From contig CM043946.1 in NCBI GenBank assembly GCA_014529385.2, forward strand, positions 18,354,077 through 18,418,076: DNA of 64,000 nucleotides, given 5' to 3'. Below the pieces are notes generated by a model that made no database searches, had not been told where the DNA came from, and worked only from the letters and a program-made list of their open reading frames with translations. Below, piece after piece: positions 11,325-21,728 of the stretch. Within the stretch, counting starts at the first letter, position 1. Every line of letters begins with the position of its first letter. The DNA is from Adiantum capillus-veneris. Its lineage: Eukaryota > Streptophyta > Polypodiopsida > Polypodiales > Pteridaceae. A program made the translations under genes and the position numbers.

Positions 11325-12406
11325 GTAGGTCATAATTTCATTCAAGTTGTTTAATTTAACATTGCACACGTTTAGTTAGGAATGAACATATCCCCAAATA
11401 TGTTGGACAAATCCAATTGAAACCTCGGCATTGAATTCATTGTACATTAAGTTCTAAAGTAGGAAGGAAATGATTGATGGGTATGCTGTTTGCAAGAGGA
11501 AAGAATGTTTGCTAGGGAAAATTTAGCTCGACATGTTCATTTTATTTCCAATGTTGAATCAGTCCTGACCCCCCTACTGATCACGGGGGGAAGAGTTCCT
11601 GGTTAAGGGCTCTTGAATCCACGACTGCTGGTTAAGCGGTGGATACCCACGTTTGCTGGTTAAGAGGTGGGAACCCACGTCTTGCTTTCTATGCGGTGGG
11701 AGTGTCCATGTCGTGCTTTTTATGCGGTGGACAAACCTAGTTGTATGGACAGCTAGGTGACAACGGGAGGAGTAAACTCTTGCTGGAGGGGGGATGTTGT
11801 ACCTCCAGAACATTGGAATTTTAATGAATAAGTTTGAGTAGAATTTTTACTAGAATACTGTCTTGGTGCCGATTTGCAATACTGTTTGAAGGGTTGTCTT
11901 AACGAACACTGTGATTCGGAATATAATCAAGGAATCTTTATGTTGAACAACCAATGTGGTAGTAATTAGGACACACAAGGAAGTGTGAGTGTGGGGGTGG
12001 AAAGTGGGGGCTTGGCTCAGGTTGCCAATGCCTATGAGAAGGGTGGTCCCGATTGGTCGGGAACTCTTTGTCCCCATAGTGCCTACTTCGATATTAGTAA
12101 TACTCATTGCCTCTAGAGCGGTGAAATCTCGAGAGTACGTGCCTCTGAAACATGGGGAAAAAGGCACTCGGGGTTTCTCTCCTCTTGGAAGGTGAGTCTT
12201 ATGATCGCTAGATAGCTTAAGTACGCTTCCCCTGCGAGGTGGAGCTAGATCTCATTGCTAGTAGGCTCGAGTTTGGCTCACTTTGTGATGAGAGATTGTC
12301 CGCTAGCTGAACCCTGAACCACTTTGTTTGCTTCCACAATAGATCTAGTGGCCACCAGGTTCACCATCAGATCCGCCGTTTGATATGGCGGGGTGGGGAC
12401 CTCACA

Positions 12407-12411
12407 TTAGT
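12407..12411 (+). repeat. Target-site duplication, right copy (TTAGT)
   Basis: Matches 5101-5105 exactly. Confidence 0.95.
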
Positions 12412-13885
12412 GGTGAAACAAGTGCTGGGTGTGTGGAAGAGCAAGAACACCTCATTGAAGGAAATGTGCTTCAAAATTAAACGCCTGTTAAAAAATTTCG
12501 AAGCATGGAGCATCAGACACATTGAACGTGCTCTAAATGGAGAGGCACATGAAGCAGCTCAAGGCATGATCGGGGAGCTATTTGTGTTGAGGACCACTTT
12601 ACCTCTTTATCATGGCCGGGAAAGTTTGGCTCAAGAAGAGGAGTTTTTGCTAACAGGAATCATTCCAAAGGAGATTCATAATTCTAAAAAGTATGGCTTT
12701 GTGCGTAGAGCATATAGGTACAAATTGATTGGTGATGTCTTATACATGAAAGGGGCTGATCTTGTGTTGAGACGTGTACCTTGGCGGGAGGAGCTTTACA
12801 GAGTGTTGGAAGAGAATCATGAAGGCGCATGTGGTGGCCATTTTTCTCTAAAGATCACCTTGCATAAGATTTTGCAAGAGGGGTATGTATGGACTAGTTT
12901 GCACAAGGATGTTCACCATTGGTGTAGGTCTTGCAATAGGTGTCAAGCATTTGGGAAGAGAGTGTTGAAGCCAGAGCTACGAAAAACCATTATGGCGTTT
13001 GATGTGTTTGAAAAGTGGGGGATTGATGCAATAGGCCCGTTACCTATCACAAGCAGGGGCAAAAGCTATATTTTGACGGTAGTGGACTATCTCTCTAGAT
13101 GGGCAGAGGCTATAGCAGTAAAGCAAATCACTGCAAAGGATGTGGCAAAATTTGTGTATGATGAAATATGTTGCAAGTTTGGAGTGCCATTAGAGCTACT
13201 TTCAGATAAGGGGCTAGGATTTAGAGCTAAACTGCTAGACTTCTTATGCGCAAAGATGAAGATTAGGCACCAACATACCACACCTTATTACCCACAGTGT
13301 AATGGCTTAAATGAAAGATTCAATGGTGAGTTGGTACAGACTCTTTCGAAAGTGACAGAGCACCAAAGAAAGAATTGGGATTTGGAATTGCCTAGTGCAT
13401 TATGGGCTTACCGTACTTCGGTGAAGACAGGTACAGGGTTTACTCCATTCCATTTGGTATATGGAAAGGAAGCACTATTGCCTGTGGAAGTAGAGTTGCC
13501 TGCAGTAAAGATGCTAGAGAAGCTACTTGGGCCGTCTAGTAATGCATTCAAAGAGAGGCTCTTACAGTTACAGGAGGTTCAGTTGGATAGGATGAGCGCA
13601 TTGGAGCATTATGGGAAGATGCAGGATAAGGCTTTGGCAAAGATAAATGAAAAGGTCAAAAGTAAGGGTATCAAGAAGCATGACTTAGTTTTGCGTTACA
13701 ATAGTAAGCTGGACAACACCTTCCAAAAGAAGTTTCAGATTAAGTGGGAAGGCCCTTTCAAGGTAGTGGAGTGTTTTCCAAATGGTACATATCAGTTGGC
13801 TAATCTAGATAAGATTCTACATAAGTCAAGGGTAAATGGATTGCCTCTTAAATTATATCATGCCAGGTTAATGATGGTGGAGTAA
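12407..13885 (+). pseudogene. pol part 2: end of second RNase H and integrase (Tat-like element)
   Basis: Continues the frame cut at 5105. The first 60 residues finish the second RNase H (KQVLGVWKSKN, then HIERALNGEAHEAA). Integrase has the zinc-binding region with H residues near 12815-12840 and CRSCNRCQ at 12923-12946. The catalytic triad is D at 13025, D at 13205 and E at 13313, giving exactly 35 residues between the last two (D,D35E). A GPF/Y-like module (WEGPFKVVECF) lies near 13750. There is no chromodomain; the frame ends with TAA at 13883. This part has no internal stop, but upstream breaks and the insertion make the gene non-functional. Confidence 0.92.
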
Positions 13886-14012
13886 GATGAGCTGTCTGTG
13901 GAGCAAGCAATGTTGGTGAAGGATGAGGAGACCTGTGATGCGGCGAGTCTCATATCTCTCTTTGCTGCTGTTGATCATGAATGATCTAGCAGGCTAGGGG
14001 ATGGGCAAATTA
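13886..14012 (+). other. 3' untranslated tail with polypurine tract candidate
   Basis: Short non-coding stretch after integrase. AGGCTAGGGGATGGG (13991-14005) is the best purine-rich candidate for plus-strand priming. Confidence 0.45.
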
Positions 14013-15137
14013 TGTCAGGAGTTTTTTTGAGCAAGGGATTGCGCATATGTACATACACATGCATGGTGCATCGAATAAAGGATTACCCAATTTCCATAGC
14101 CAGGTGGTTACGTGGGGCCCACGTGTGTACAGGTAGGACAGGGTGTACATAGTGCATCGATTTTCACTATTATCAATACCAGTGTTTTTTTTCTACAATA
14201 AGGAGGAGTTGGTAGCGCGTAAAACTTCTCGAGGAAGCTATCCACGGGCCGACGACATGAGGTAAGCAGCTGCGTCAGATGGCATCGAGTGGCGTCAGGA
14301 GGTCGAACGGGGTCAATACTTGCACGCGGAGAAGTATGGACACGACGTGGGTGTTTTCTTGTGATACTTATGCAGAAAGTTCATCATGAGGACCACTTTT
14401 TGGGGCCACTTCACGTGGTTGCAGGATGCATTATTGGGAAAAACTGAGTGCCAGGTGTGCGGATGATGCAAAAAGGTGACAACTATGCACTGCGAGGTCA
14501 GTTTTTGGCCTGTTTGGGGTCCGTTTGAGGTTATCTAAAAGGCCACGGGTGCCCAGCTAATAAATCTAAGTGTGGGAACTGAAAAAACAGAGAGAATATC
14601 AGAAAAAACGTGGAGAAGAGAGGAGGAACAGCCGCAAGTGTGTTTTTTGCTGTTTTTGGAGCATTTTTTGGCCCTAAACTGCTCATCCGAGGTCGGATTT
14701 GAGCACTGTGACATTGTAGACTGGGGTTTTTGGGCGTTCCAAACGCAATGGCGCTGTCCATTTTGCCAAATTCCTCACAAATTTTCTGCTTTTTTTCTGT
14801 GTAATCTTCTCCGGTGAGTGAAGCCTCTACTTAACTTTGTGGTTGTATCTGGTGTATTTCCTCAATACTGTGTAAACTATTTGCCCCATTGGTGTTGGGC
14901 TAAGCTTCATTGAGTCTAAACAACAGCAATTTGCCTCCTTTGAGCTGAATTGAGAGTGTGTATGTGTGAGTGTTGAGTGGGCAAGTGGGAAATCTCTCTC
15001 TTCTCACTCTGTCTGTGTGTTTCCTGTCTCGGCCAGGCTGGTTGTGTAAGCCGAGTGGTGCCCCATAATGTGTGTGTGTGTATCATCCCAAGAGTGTGTG
15101 TCGGGTCATTATAGAGGTGTTGTGTGTGTTTCCATCC
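14013..15137 (+). repeat. 3' LTR of the Tat-like element
   Basis: The part from 14871 matches the partial 5' LTR at 1-277, so this is certain. The left edge is inferred from TGTCAGG shortly after the purine tract, giving about 1.1 kb. The right edge is where identity ends, at CCATCC (15134-15137). Confidence 0.75.
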
Positions 15138-15293
15138 CGCTCACAATGTTATATGACTGAATAGACAAGGGCTTTCATCATTGGGAGAGGAACAAACTCT
15201 TCAACATATTACCCCTACCCGACCTTTGCATTTGTGGTCCTAGGAGACTCTTGAGGTTCCTCAGGGTAAGGGGATCTCTCTTCTTGCAGCACA

Positions 15294-15959
15294 TCAAAGG
15301 GGTTGTGGAGCGGGATGGCACCAGTCGCCCCTTTCATTTTCACTAGGGGTGCGGAGAAGACTATCCATTTCAAGGCTCGATAAATCTCCGGTGATATGTA
15401 TTCTCTTGCCAACACCTTCGGGCCTTTTGACCCTCTTCAGTCCTAATATCTTCACAGCCAACGTAGTTGTTACTGTCACAAGCTTAGGTGTGGTTACACG
15501 ACAGACCAATGAATTATCTTTGTGGGGGCGCTCCTGGATTTGCATTGTGAAGCTTTGCACCTCTACAATCTTTGCTTGCAATTTGGTGACTTCATTGTCA
15601 CAAATCATAGCCTCTTTTTCCTCCCCTATTCTTGTCCCTTTGCAACTCTTTACCTATTTCTCACCCCCTTCCCACTATTGTTTCCTTGATAGGGACATGA
15701 TTAACATTCCTTGAACCGAGGGTCTAGGATGGGGGTCTCTGAATCTACTTTTGAGTGGAAAGATTGGAGATGGCCTTCCAGTAACCATTTGTTTAAATGT
15801 CACAAAGAATATTTGAAATCCACAATGGCCTAGTTTTATGAAGATATTTCTATGGAAGGTACTTTGAGGAGCCTTGCCGATAGGCGTCAAGATACAAGCA
15901 TGCGGTATCGGGTCTGATAGATGCTTAGGGTTCAGATTCGCTAGTGAAGACCTCCCCAC
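15294..15959 (-). pseudogene. Reverse-strand reading frame of unknown family in family X
   Basis: One minus-strand frame runs from about 15959 to 15294 with two TAG stops near 15640-15677, both possible CAG losses. The peptide has SLANLNPKHLSDPIPHACI, then a GKAPQSTFHRNIFIKLGHCGF segment, then a helical stretch (NEVTKLQAKIVEVQ). The first part recurs in copy B (50946-51221) in the same frame although the middle is deleted there. I do not recognise the family. It could be a coding relic running against the gag-like strand, or chance. Confidence 0.35.
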
Positions 15960-16398
15960 CTGCTCATAGAATTTTCAATTATTAGAGGCCTAGCAGGAAA
16001 AGTTTGCAAATGGATACAAAGAATGTGGAAGATAGGTTTTTTTAAGAAGGATTTGTGCCTCAGTGGGAAACAGTTTTAAAGTTTTTCACTGCTTATATAT
16101 ACTCAAATTGTCAAATATTATTTCTTCAAAAATATTTGGAAGACCATAGTGGCCTCTCTGTGGCTAGCTTCTCAAAGATTGTACAAGAAAGTAAGGATAT
16201 AATATGTGTGGTAACTAAAGGGTATAAATCAGATGATTGCATTAGGGAAACTCTCACCATCCGATCAAGGCGTGTTGTGTAAAGGTTTAGGTGCTTGGTA
16301 GCAGTACTCTCTCGGGTATTTTTGACTAAGTTCTGATGTAGCATTCTATCCCTTAAGGCTCGACATGAGCTTGAGGTTGTTTTTTAATTCTCTTTGTG

Positions 16399-16555
16399 AC
16401 ATTATAATACAATAACCACTCACAATTGTGAGTTTTGAAGAAAAAAAAAGATTACCCCAAGATGGGCTAACTTATACTTGAAGGATCTGCTCACTTCAAA
16501 ATAAGTTTTTTTTTGTTTTGCAAACCTCACAATTGTGAGTGATTGTATTATAAAG
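16399..16555. repeat. Inverted repeat (fold-back) inside family X
   Basis: Arms of about 36 bases: ATTATAATACAAT...CTCACAATTGTGAG at the left and its complement CTCACAATTGTGAGTGATTG at the right. CTCACAATTGTGAG is itself a perfect 14-bp palindrome. It is present at 51631-51784 in copy B, so it predates the duplication. It could be a small MITE-like unit, but no target duplication is obvious. Confidence 0.65.
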
Positions 16556-17135
16556 CCACCAATAGATATAAAAATCAACCTCAAGGTGAAGCCAAGCCTT
16601 GAGGGATAGAGGGTTACATTTGAGCTTAGTTACAAGTACCTAGTAGCTTACTATTGTGAACAATTGAATCCTTTACAAAGCAGGGCTTGATCGGATGGGG
16701 AGGGTTTTCCTAAGCCACTCATCCGAGCTATGCCTTTTACTTACCACATATATTAACTCCTTGATCTCTGGTACAATCTCTAAGAAGCTAGCCAGAGAGA
16801 GGTTGCTAGAAGGATCGGCTCACTTCAAAATAAGTTTTTTTCTTTTTTTGCAAAACTCACAGTTGTGAGTGATTGTATTATAAAGTCACCAATAGATATA
16901 CAAATCAACTTCAAGCTCATGCCAAGCCTTGAGGGATAGAGGGTTACATTCGAGCTTAGTTACAAGTACCTAGTAGCTTACTATTGTGAACAACTGAATC
17001 TTTTACAAAGCAGAGCTCGATCGGATGGGGAGGGTTGTCCTAAGCCACTCATCCAAGCTATGTATTTTACTTACCACATATATTAACTCCTTGATCTCTG
17101 GTACAATATCTAAGAAGCTAGCCAGAGAGAGGTTG
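16481..17135 (+). repeat. Tandem duplication, two copies of about 329 bp
   Basis: AAGGATC(T/G)GCTCACTTC starts at 16481 and again at 16810, and both copies end in GCCAGAGAGAGGTTG. Copy B has one unit only, so the duplication arose in copy A. Confidence 0.9.
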
Positions 17136-17354
17136 TTATCAAAGACATGACAGTTCCTGGCCTTTCAAATATGTTAACTCTAACGGACACTCTATCACCT
17201 TCGACGGATGCCTTATTATTTATTTGATTGTGTCATGGACCGGGCTTGTCGGTCCAATAGGTGTGTAGGTGATTGTTGATGAGAGGCACACCACTTATCT
17301 TATTTTTACACTGTTTTTACAATGTGGTGCCCATGTGTGAATGTGTCAAGCTCT

Positions 17355-17362
17355 TATAAAAG
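17355..17362 (+). promoter_or_regulatory. TATA box candidate, family X
   Basis: TATAAAAG, conserved in copy B at 52265. It is followed 40-100 bases on by a CT-rich stretch and a GA/GT microsatellite. Probable family X promoter. Confidence 0.45.
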
Positions 17363-18502
17363 GTCTATGTCATAAAATTTTCATTCTTTGAGTGCAAGCT
17401 AAGAAGTGCTCTTGCTCTACCTCATTCTCCTCCTTTCCGTGCTCACGTGTGTGTGTATGCATGCTTGAGAGAGAGAGAGAGAGATCATTGTGACGGCATC
17501 GACGGCGGCGGCGGCTCCTTCTTCTTTGTGACACAAGATCCTTCATGACGAAAGCATTGAGCGATGAGGGACACATCGTTGCCCCTTTGAGATTGATAGG
17601 ACTATCTAGTTGTGTGCTTGCATCCTTTTGAGGCTCGCACATAGTGCACAGCCAAATTTCCAGCCTTGGACATGTGCGGCAAAGCGCACATTTTGGGCAC
17701 CGTTTCCATGGACTGCCTTGCAGTAAGCTTGAGGGGTCCTCGATGATACCTCTTGAAGCCATTTTCTCATCTATTTTAGCTTTTGTCTGAGTTGTGTTAG
17801 ATCTGTTAGTGGCTGTAATGTGTAGGTTTAGCAGGATTTGTGAGAATCTCATAGTGCTAAAATGTGCAGGTTTTTGTTAAGTTCTATAATGTGTAGGCAT
17901 TAGCAGGTCTATTATTTAGTGTTTAGTTATGTAATGTGCCGTAGACAATGAGCAGTACAATAGATAGTGAGAAGGTTGATTGTGTGTAGTTTATTGTGAT
18001 AGGTAGTGTGTGAGCAGTGGTAATTAGTGTTAGCAGTGACAATTAATGTTAACTAGCTCTATTAGTTGTAGGTAGGTTAGACAGAGTTTCCAAATTAGAC
18101 TAGGACCTCAAGCGAATGAAGGGAATGTGGGACAAGTTCCATAAGTCCTACATCATCCCCTTCACACTCACCCTTTGGACTTACTAATTTTAGCCTTCTT
18201 CTCAAGACTAAGAAAAGATTGTTTTCAAAATTCCAAGGGATTTATGTAATTGAATTGGGTGCTATAAAGCACATCACGTCCCTCTAGCCAAGACGCTCGT
18301 TTTGAGCTATTTAACATGCCATATTCCATGGCTTGGTTAGAAAAAAGGACAAAAAATAACAAAACAAATTGGGTTATAAACACCTAAAACCTAGGTGAGC
18401 GGCCTTCACGGGCACTTCAAAGGACACCCCTAGCACCTCAATCCTAGATGGAGCGTTTCTAAATGAAAATTGGGAGTATGAAATACAAACGGAGACTTTG
18501 AT

Positions 18503-18506
18503 CTAC
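18503..18506 (+). repeat. Target duplication CTAC, left
   Basis: CTAC before TGATAACC and again at 21112-21115 after GCCTCA. Copy B shows the unfilled site as GACTTTGATCGACCTATAA with one copy. Confidence 0.7.
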
Positions 18507-21111
18507 TGATAACCGTTTTTCAGCTTTCCATAATTGCCATAGTAAGCTACCTCACCCTATCAAGTCACTCAAACATTTTGGTTATCCCTACCATTTCACT
18601 GTACATAGGCATGTGTGAGTTAGGGGACTTTTCCCATATCTTCTTAAAAACCCTTAATTAGCTAGTCACTGGGCTAGTTGAGCCAAAAAAATAAAAAAAT
18701 AATAAAAAATATAAGTATATTATGGCCCATTTGTGTGTAAATATTTCATTGTATATAGGGCCTAAATAAAAGGATTTTTCATAATTATTTTGGTATTTAT
18801 TTAAATATTTCTACCTATGGTGTGTTATTTATGCTATGTAAATTGACTCACCATTACTATATTTTTTCTTACCATTTTACATACTCTTTATTCCATATAA
18901 AAATAATTTCATGCAAGCTTCTCTTATTTTTGGTGTAACTCCATCCCAACAAAAATCCAAAAAAACTAGTTTATTTATGTGTATATTTTTTCACTATTGT
19001 CATTTTTCCTTCCTACTTCTATTCTCTATTACTCTCATAAATTAGACCACCAAAAATATTCATCTTTTTATGGTAGACTTATAATGAGAGAGATTTATTT
19101 TGACCCCTTTATATTTTTTCCACCTATATTATTTATATTTGACATGTATATATTTTTTTAGACCCCTCAATATTTGATTTTCTTAGTTGTACTATTCACT
19201 TATATCATGATCTCAACAATATCTTCAATTATAGACCTACCAAATAAGGTCAAGGGTATGTGGCATGCATGCATGCACCATGGGGAGCTCACTCTTGGAG
19301 ATATTCAAAAGAATCATCCAAAGAAGGACCTCACAAGGACCTTGTGCAGGGAAAAAAACAGTCGGTTTTGCTGAATTTTTAAAGATCACATGCTCCCCAA
19401 ATTTGAAAAGGGGATACAAACAAAAGTTGTAGCTCGTGAGTTGAACTTTCATCTCAAATTTTTTCATATTTTTTTGAGCTACGAGCTGTGAGCTATGATT
19501 TTATTGGTGGACCCCAGTTTGCCCATGCTATGCAGCCACACTCCCTCTTCCACTTTATCATTTTCCTCTTTCACACACACTCCTCCCTCTCCTTCCCACT
19601 CCCAAACGTGCAACTCCCATGTATTAATTCACCCTTTTCACCATTGCCACATCTCTCACACCTCCATAGCCTTCATCCTCCATTTCTACACCCTATGTGT
19701 CCCCCTTTCTCTCTACATATATGTCCATATTACCATACTCTCTTTAGCTTTGTAAAGAACTTCAAAAAAATCAGCAGAAATCCAAGGATAACCTCTGCAA
19801 ATGAAGGCTTTTATCATGAATTTTCCAAGGTTTGAAGATAACATAGCTTCATCGACACGCGTTACTTCGCCATGCTGACTGCTTCTTCTTCCGGTGATGT
19901 AAAGAGGTGAATGTCAACTTCTCCAAAGCTTCAACCTCTCTTTACAAGCTCATCCATTCTCTAACTTTTCTCATCATATATCTCACCATTTGGTGAATGA
20001 TTTTGTAAATATTTTTTAGTGATAATTACTAACTACTAACCACTAACCTTATTGTAAAATGCACCCTCTACTAGAGTAGGCACTCCCAAATTATTCACTC
20101 AATCCTCTCTCCTATCATCCTCAATAATTCTCTTCCCTTGAGCCCACATCCATGTGACTCAAAGGACAAGAGAGACCCACCCTCATATAAAAAAATAAAA
20201 AAAATATGCATAATCTTTTATTCCTTCAAATAAACTTGATTAGGCCTAATCCTAATCGGGGCTTCTAAAACCTATAAATAGAGCCCTTCTCTCCCTTGTA
20301 AATCATCACATGATCACACTACACCACACCATTCTCAACACATAACACACCACCCTTCAAGCCTAGTTTTGTAGAGTGTGTGCATCGTGAGTGCTCTATT
20401 CCATCATTACACATAAGTGCATGGAGAAGCTTGAAGTTAGTTATGCCATCTAGAGGAGTGGAGTGATAGTATACTCTGCAATCACACTTGTAGCCTACTC
20501 ATGTCCATAAATAAGATTCATAGTTTTGGGTGCAATTGTATGCTGCAACTAGGACTCTTCTCTCCAAATTGACTTGATAAGTTGGCTCATCAGGTGGTTG
20601 AAGGTATATTGTCCTTGACGTTTTTTGTGTCATTTCATGCCTGGTGGTTTGAGGGCTTGTTGAATTGTTTGCCTAAAAGGTCAATTGTAAGAGGGTGCTC
20701 GGTGAGAGGGCTCCCGTGACCCTAAGACAATTTGTGTATCGATAACAAGGTCAAGTTTTGTGTTGTCTCTCTGTTTCTCATCAAGCTTTGTGTGCATCTA
20801 GTCTTTAAGGCTAAGACTGAGTTGCTCAAGTTGATTTGTGCGCTTTACCTCTCTCTGGCGTGGTGAATGTTTGTGTTTGGTGTGTGTGGCTATCTTGCAT
20901 TCCCCTCTCTTTGTGCGTTTGAGTACAAGGAGATATCACGTGCGTCCTAGTTCGCATCTACAACTAGGTGGTGCCCCTTTTCTTGTTTGGTTTCTGGTTG
21001 TGGGTTGTTGTTGTCTTTGATTGTGCTTGCCCCAACCCCAATTGAGCAGCAAAGGATCCTCCAAGGGTGTTTAGAGGCCGCTCTTCTTGTTGCCCGCCCC
21101 GGACCGCCTCA
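18507..21111 (+). mobile_element. Probable solo LTR (or TG...CA element), 2.6 kb
   Basis: Found by comparing family X copies: B is continuous at this point, A carries 2605 extra bases starting TGATAACC and ending CCGCCTCA, with CTAC on both sides. TG...CA ends, a target duplication, no reading frames of retroelement type and one internal TATAAATA (20273) fit a solo LTR left by recombination. The strand is set by the TATA box. The matching full element is not in this window. Confidence 0.7.
20273..20280 (+). promoter_or_regulatory. TATA box in the solo LTR
   Basis: TATAAATA followed by GAGCCC and a C/A-rich start region, typical of a plant core promoter. It sits about two-thirds along the 2.6 kb unit, as expected for a U3-R boundary. 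Confidence 0.55.
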
Positions 21112-21115
21112 CTAC

Positions 21116-21397
21116 CTATACACAAGTCACACCTATCACGTGGGTCGGTTAGATATCCTAAAACCCACACTGGAAGCTACTATCGTAGAGGAGCAACAGC
21201 AAAGAGTTTGTGATGTCATCCATAGGGTTATTAAGTTGGAGAGGCAAAAAAGGGGGATACATATGCCTTCAACGGGTCTCATGAGATTCTTGAATATAGG
21301 GAAGGCTAGGAAACCAACTTTATCACAAATAGAGACTCCCTCAATAAGCCCAATGGATCCTCCATATGTTTTTTTCCAGGGGTCTCAGTACAATTGG
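21116..21397 (+). pseudogene. gag-like fragment, family X copy A
   Basis: Reads YHVGRLDILKPTLEAT, then a helical stretch with HRVIKLERQKRG, then PTLSQIETPSISPMDPP. It matches 54150-54430. It lies upstream of capsid-like sequence in copy B, so it is probably the Gag N-terminal part. Truncated at 21397. Confidence 0.55.
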
Positions 21398-21410
21398 GAA
21401 TGTGACAAAG

Positions 21411-21690
21411 AGATAGATTCTCAAGAAAATGGTGGTGTTGAGAAACACCTTTGAAATTTTTTAAATTTTTTATTTTTATGTGGGTGTTTCAAAACACTTT
21501 ATAAAAGAGATAGATTCTCAAGAAAATGGTGGTGCTGAGAAACACCTTTTAAAATATTTATTTTTATGTGGGTGTTTCAAAACACTTCATAAAAGAGATA
21601 GACTCTCAAGAAAATGGTGGTGTTGAGAAACACCTTTTAAAATTTTTATTTTTATGTGGGTGTTTAAAAATACTTCATTAAATCATGCAT
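21411..21690 (+). repeat. Three tandem units of 88-97 bp at the left end of the composite unit
   Basis: Units begin AGATAGA(T/C)TCTCAAGAAAATGG at 21411, 21508 and 21596. Each contains GTTGAGAAACACC and GTGGGTGTTTCAAAACAC, near-palindromic around GTGTTT. Related GGTGTTTTTAAACACC-like motifs recur at the other end (45093, 45274, 46396). Possible terminal protein-binding repeats. Confidence 0.8.
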
Positions 21691-21728
21691 AAGCTGGGAA
21701 AATAAAACAATGAGCAATATATGATATG

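Larger units (their letters stand above)
15138..21397 (+). repeat. Family X, copy A (interrupted, truncated both sides)
   Basis: Pairs with copy B at 50830-54440 over most of its length. Relative to B, A has about 510 extra bases at 15352-15862, a 330-bp tandem duplication at 16481-17135, a loss of about 680 bases at 18414 (B 53380-54060), and an insertion at 18507-21111. Homology ends at 21397, where the 25 kb composite unit begins. The right part encodes a gag-like peptide. A TATA box lies at 17355. The family looks like an old LTR element, but no primer site or complete LTR could be identified. Confidence 0.75.

Noticed and set aside
17370-17852. Minus-strand frame of 160 codons with several Cys pairs
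   Set aside because: It overlaps the inferred promoter and leader of family X and includes a GA microsatellite; copy B breaks the Cys spacing. Too weak to call a protein.
19488-19835. Frame of 115 codons in the solo LTR
   Set aside because: Ser/His/Pro-rich translation of a CT-rich tract; no homology-like pattern.
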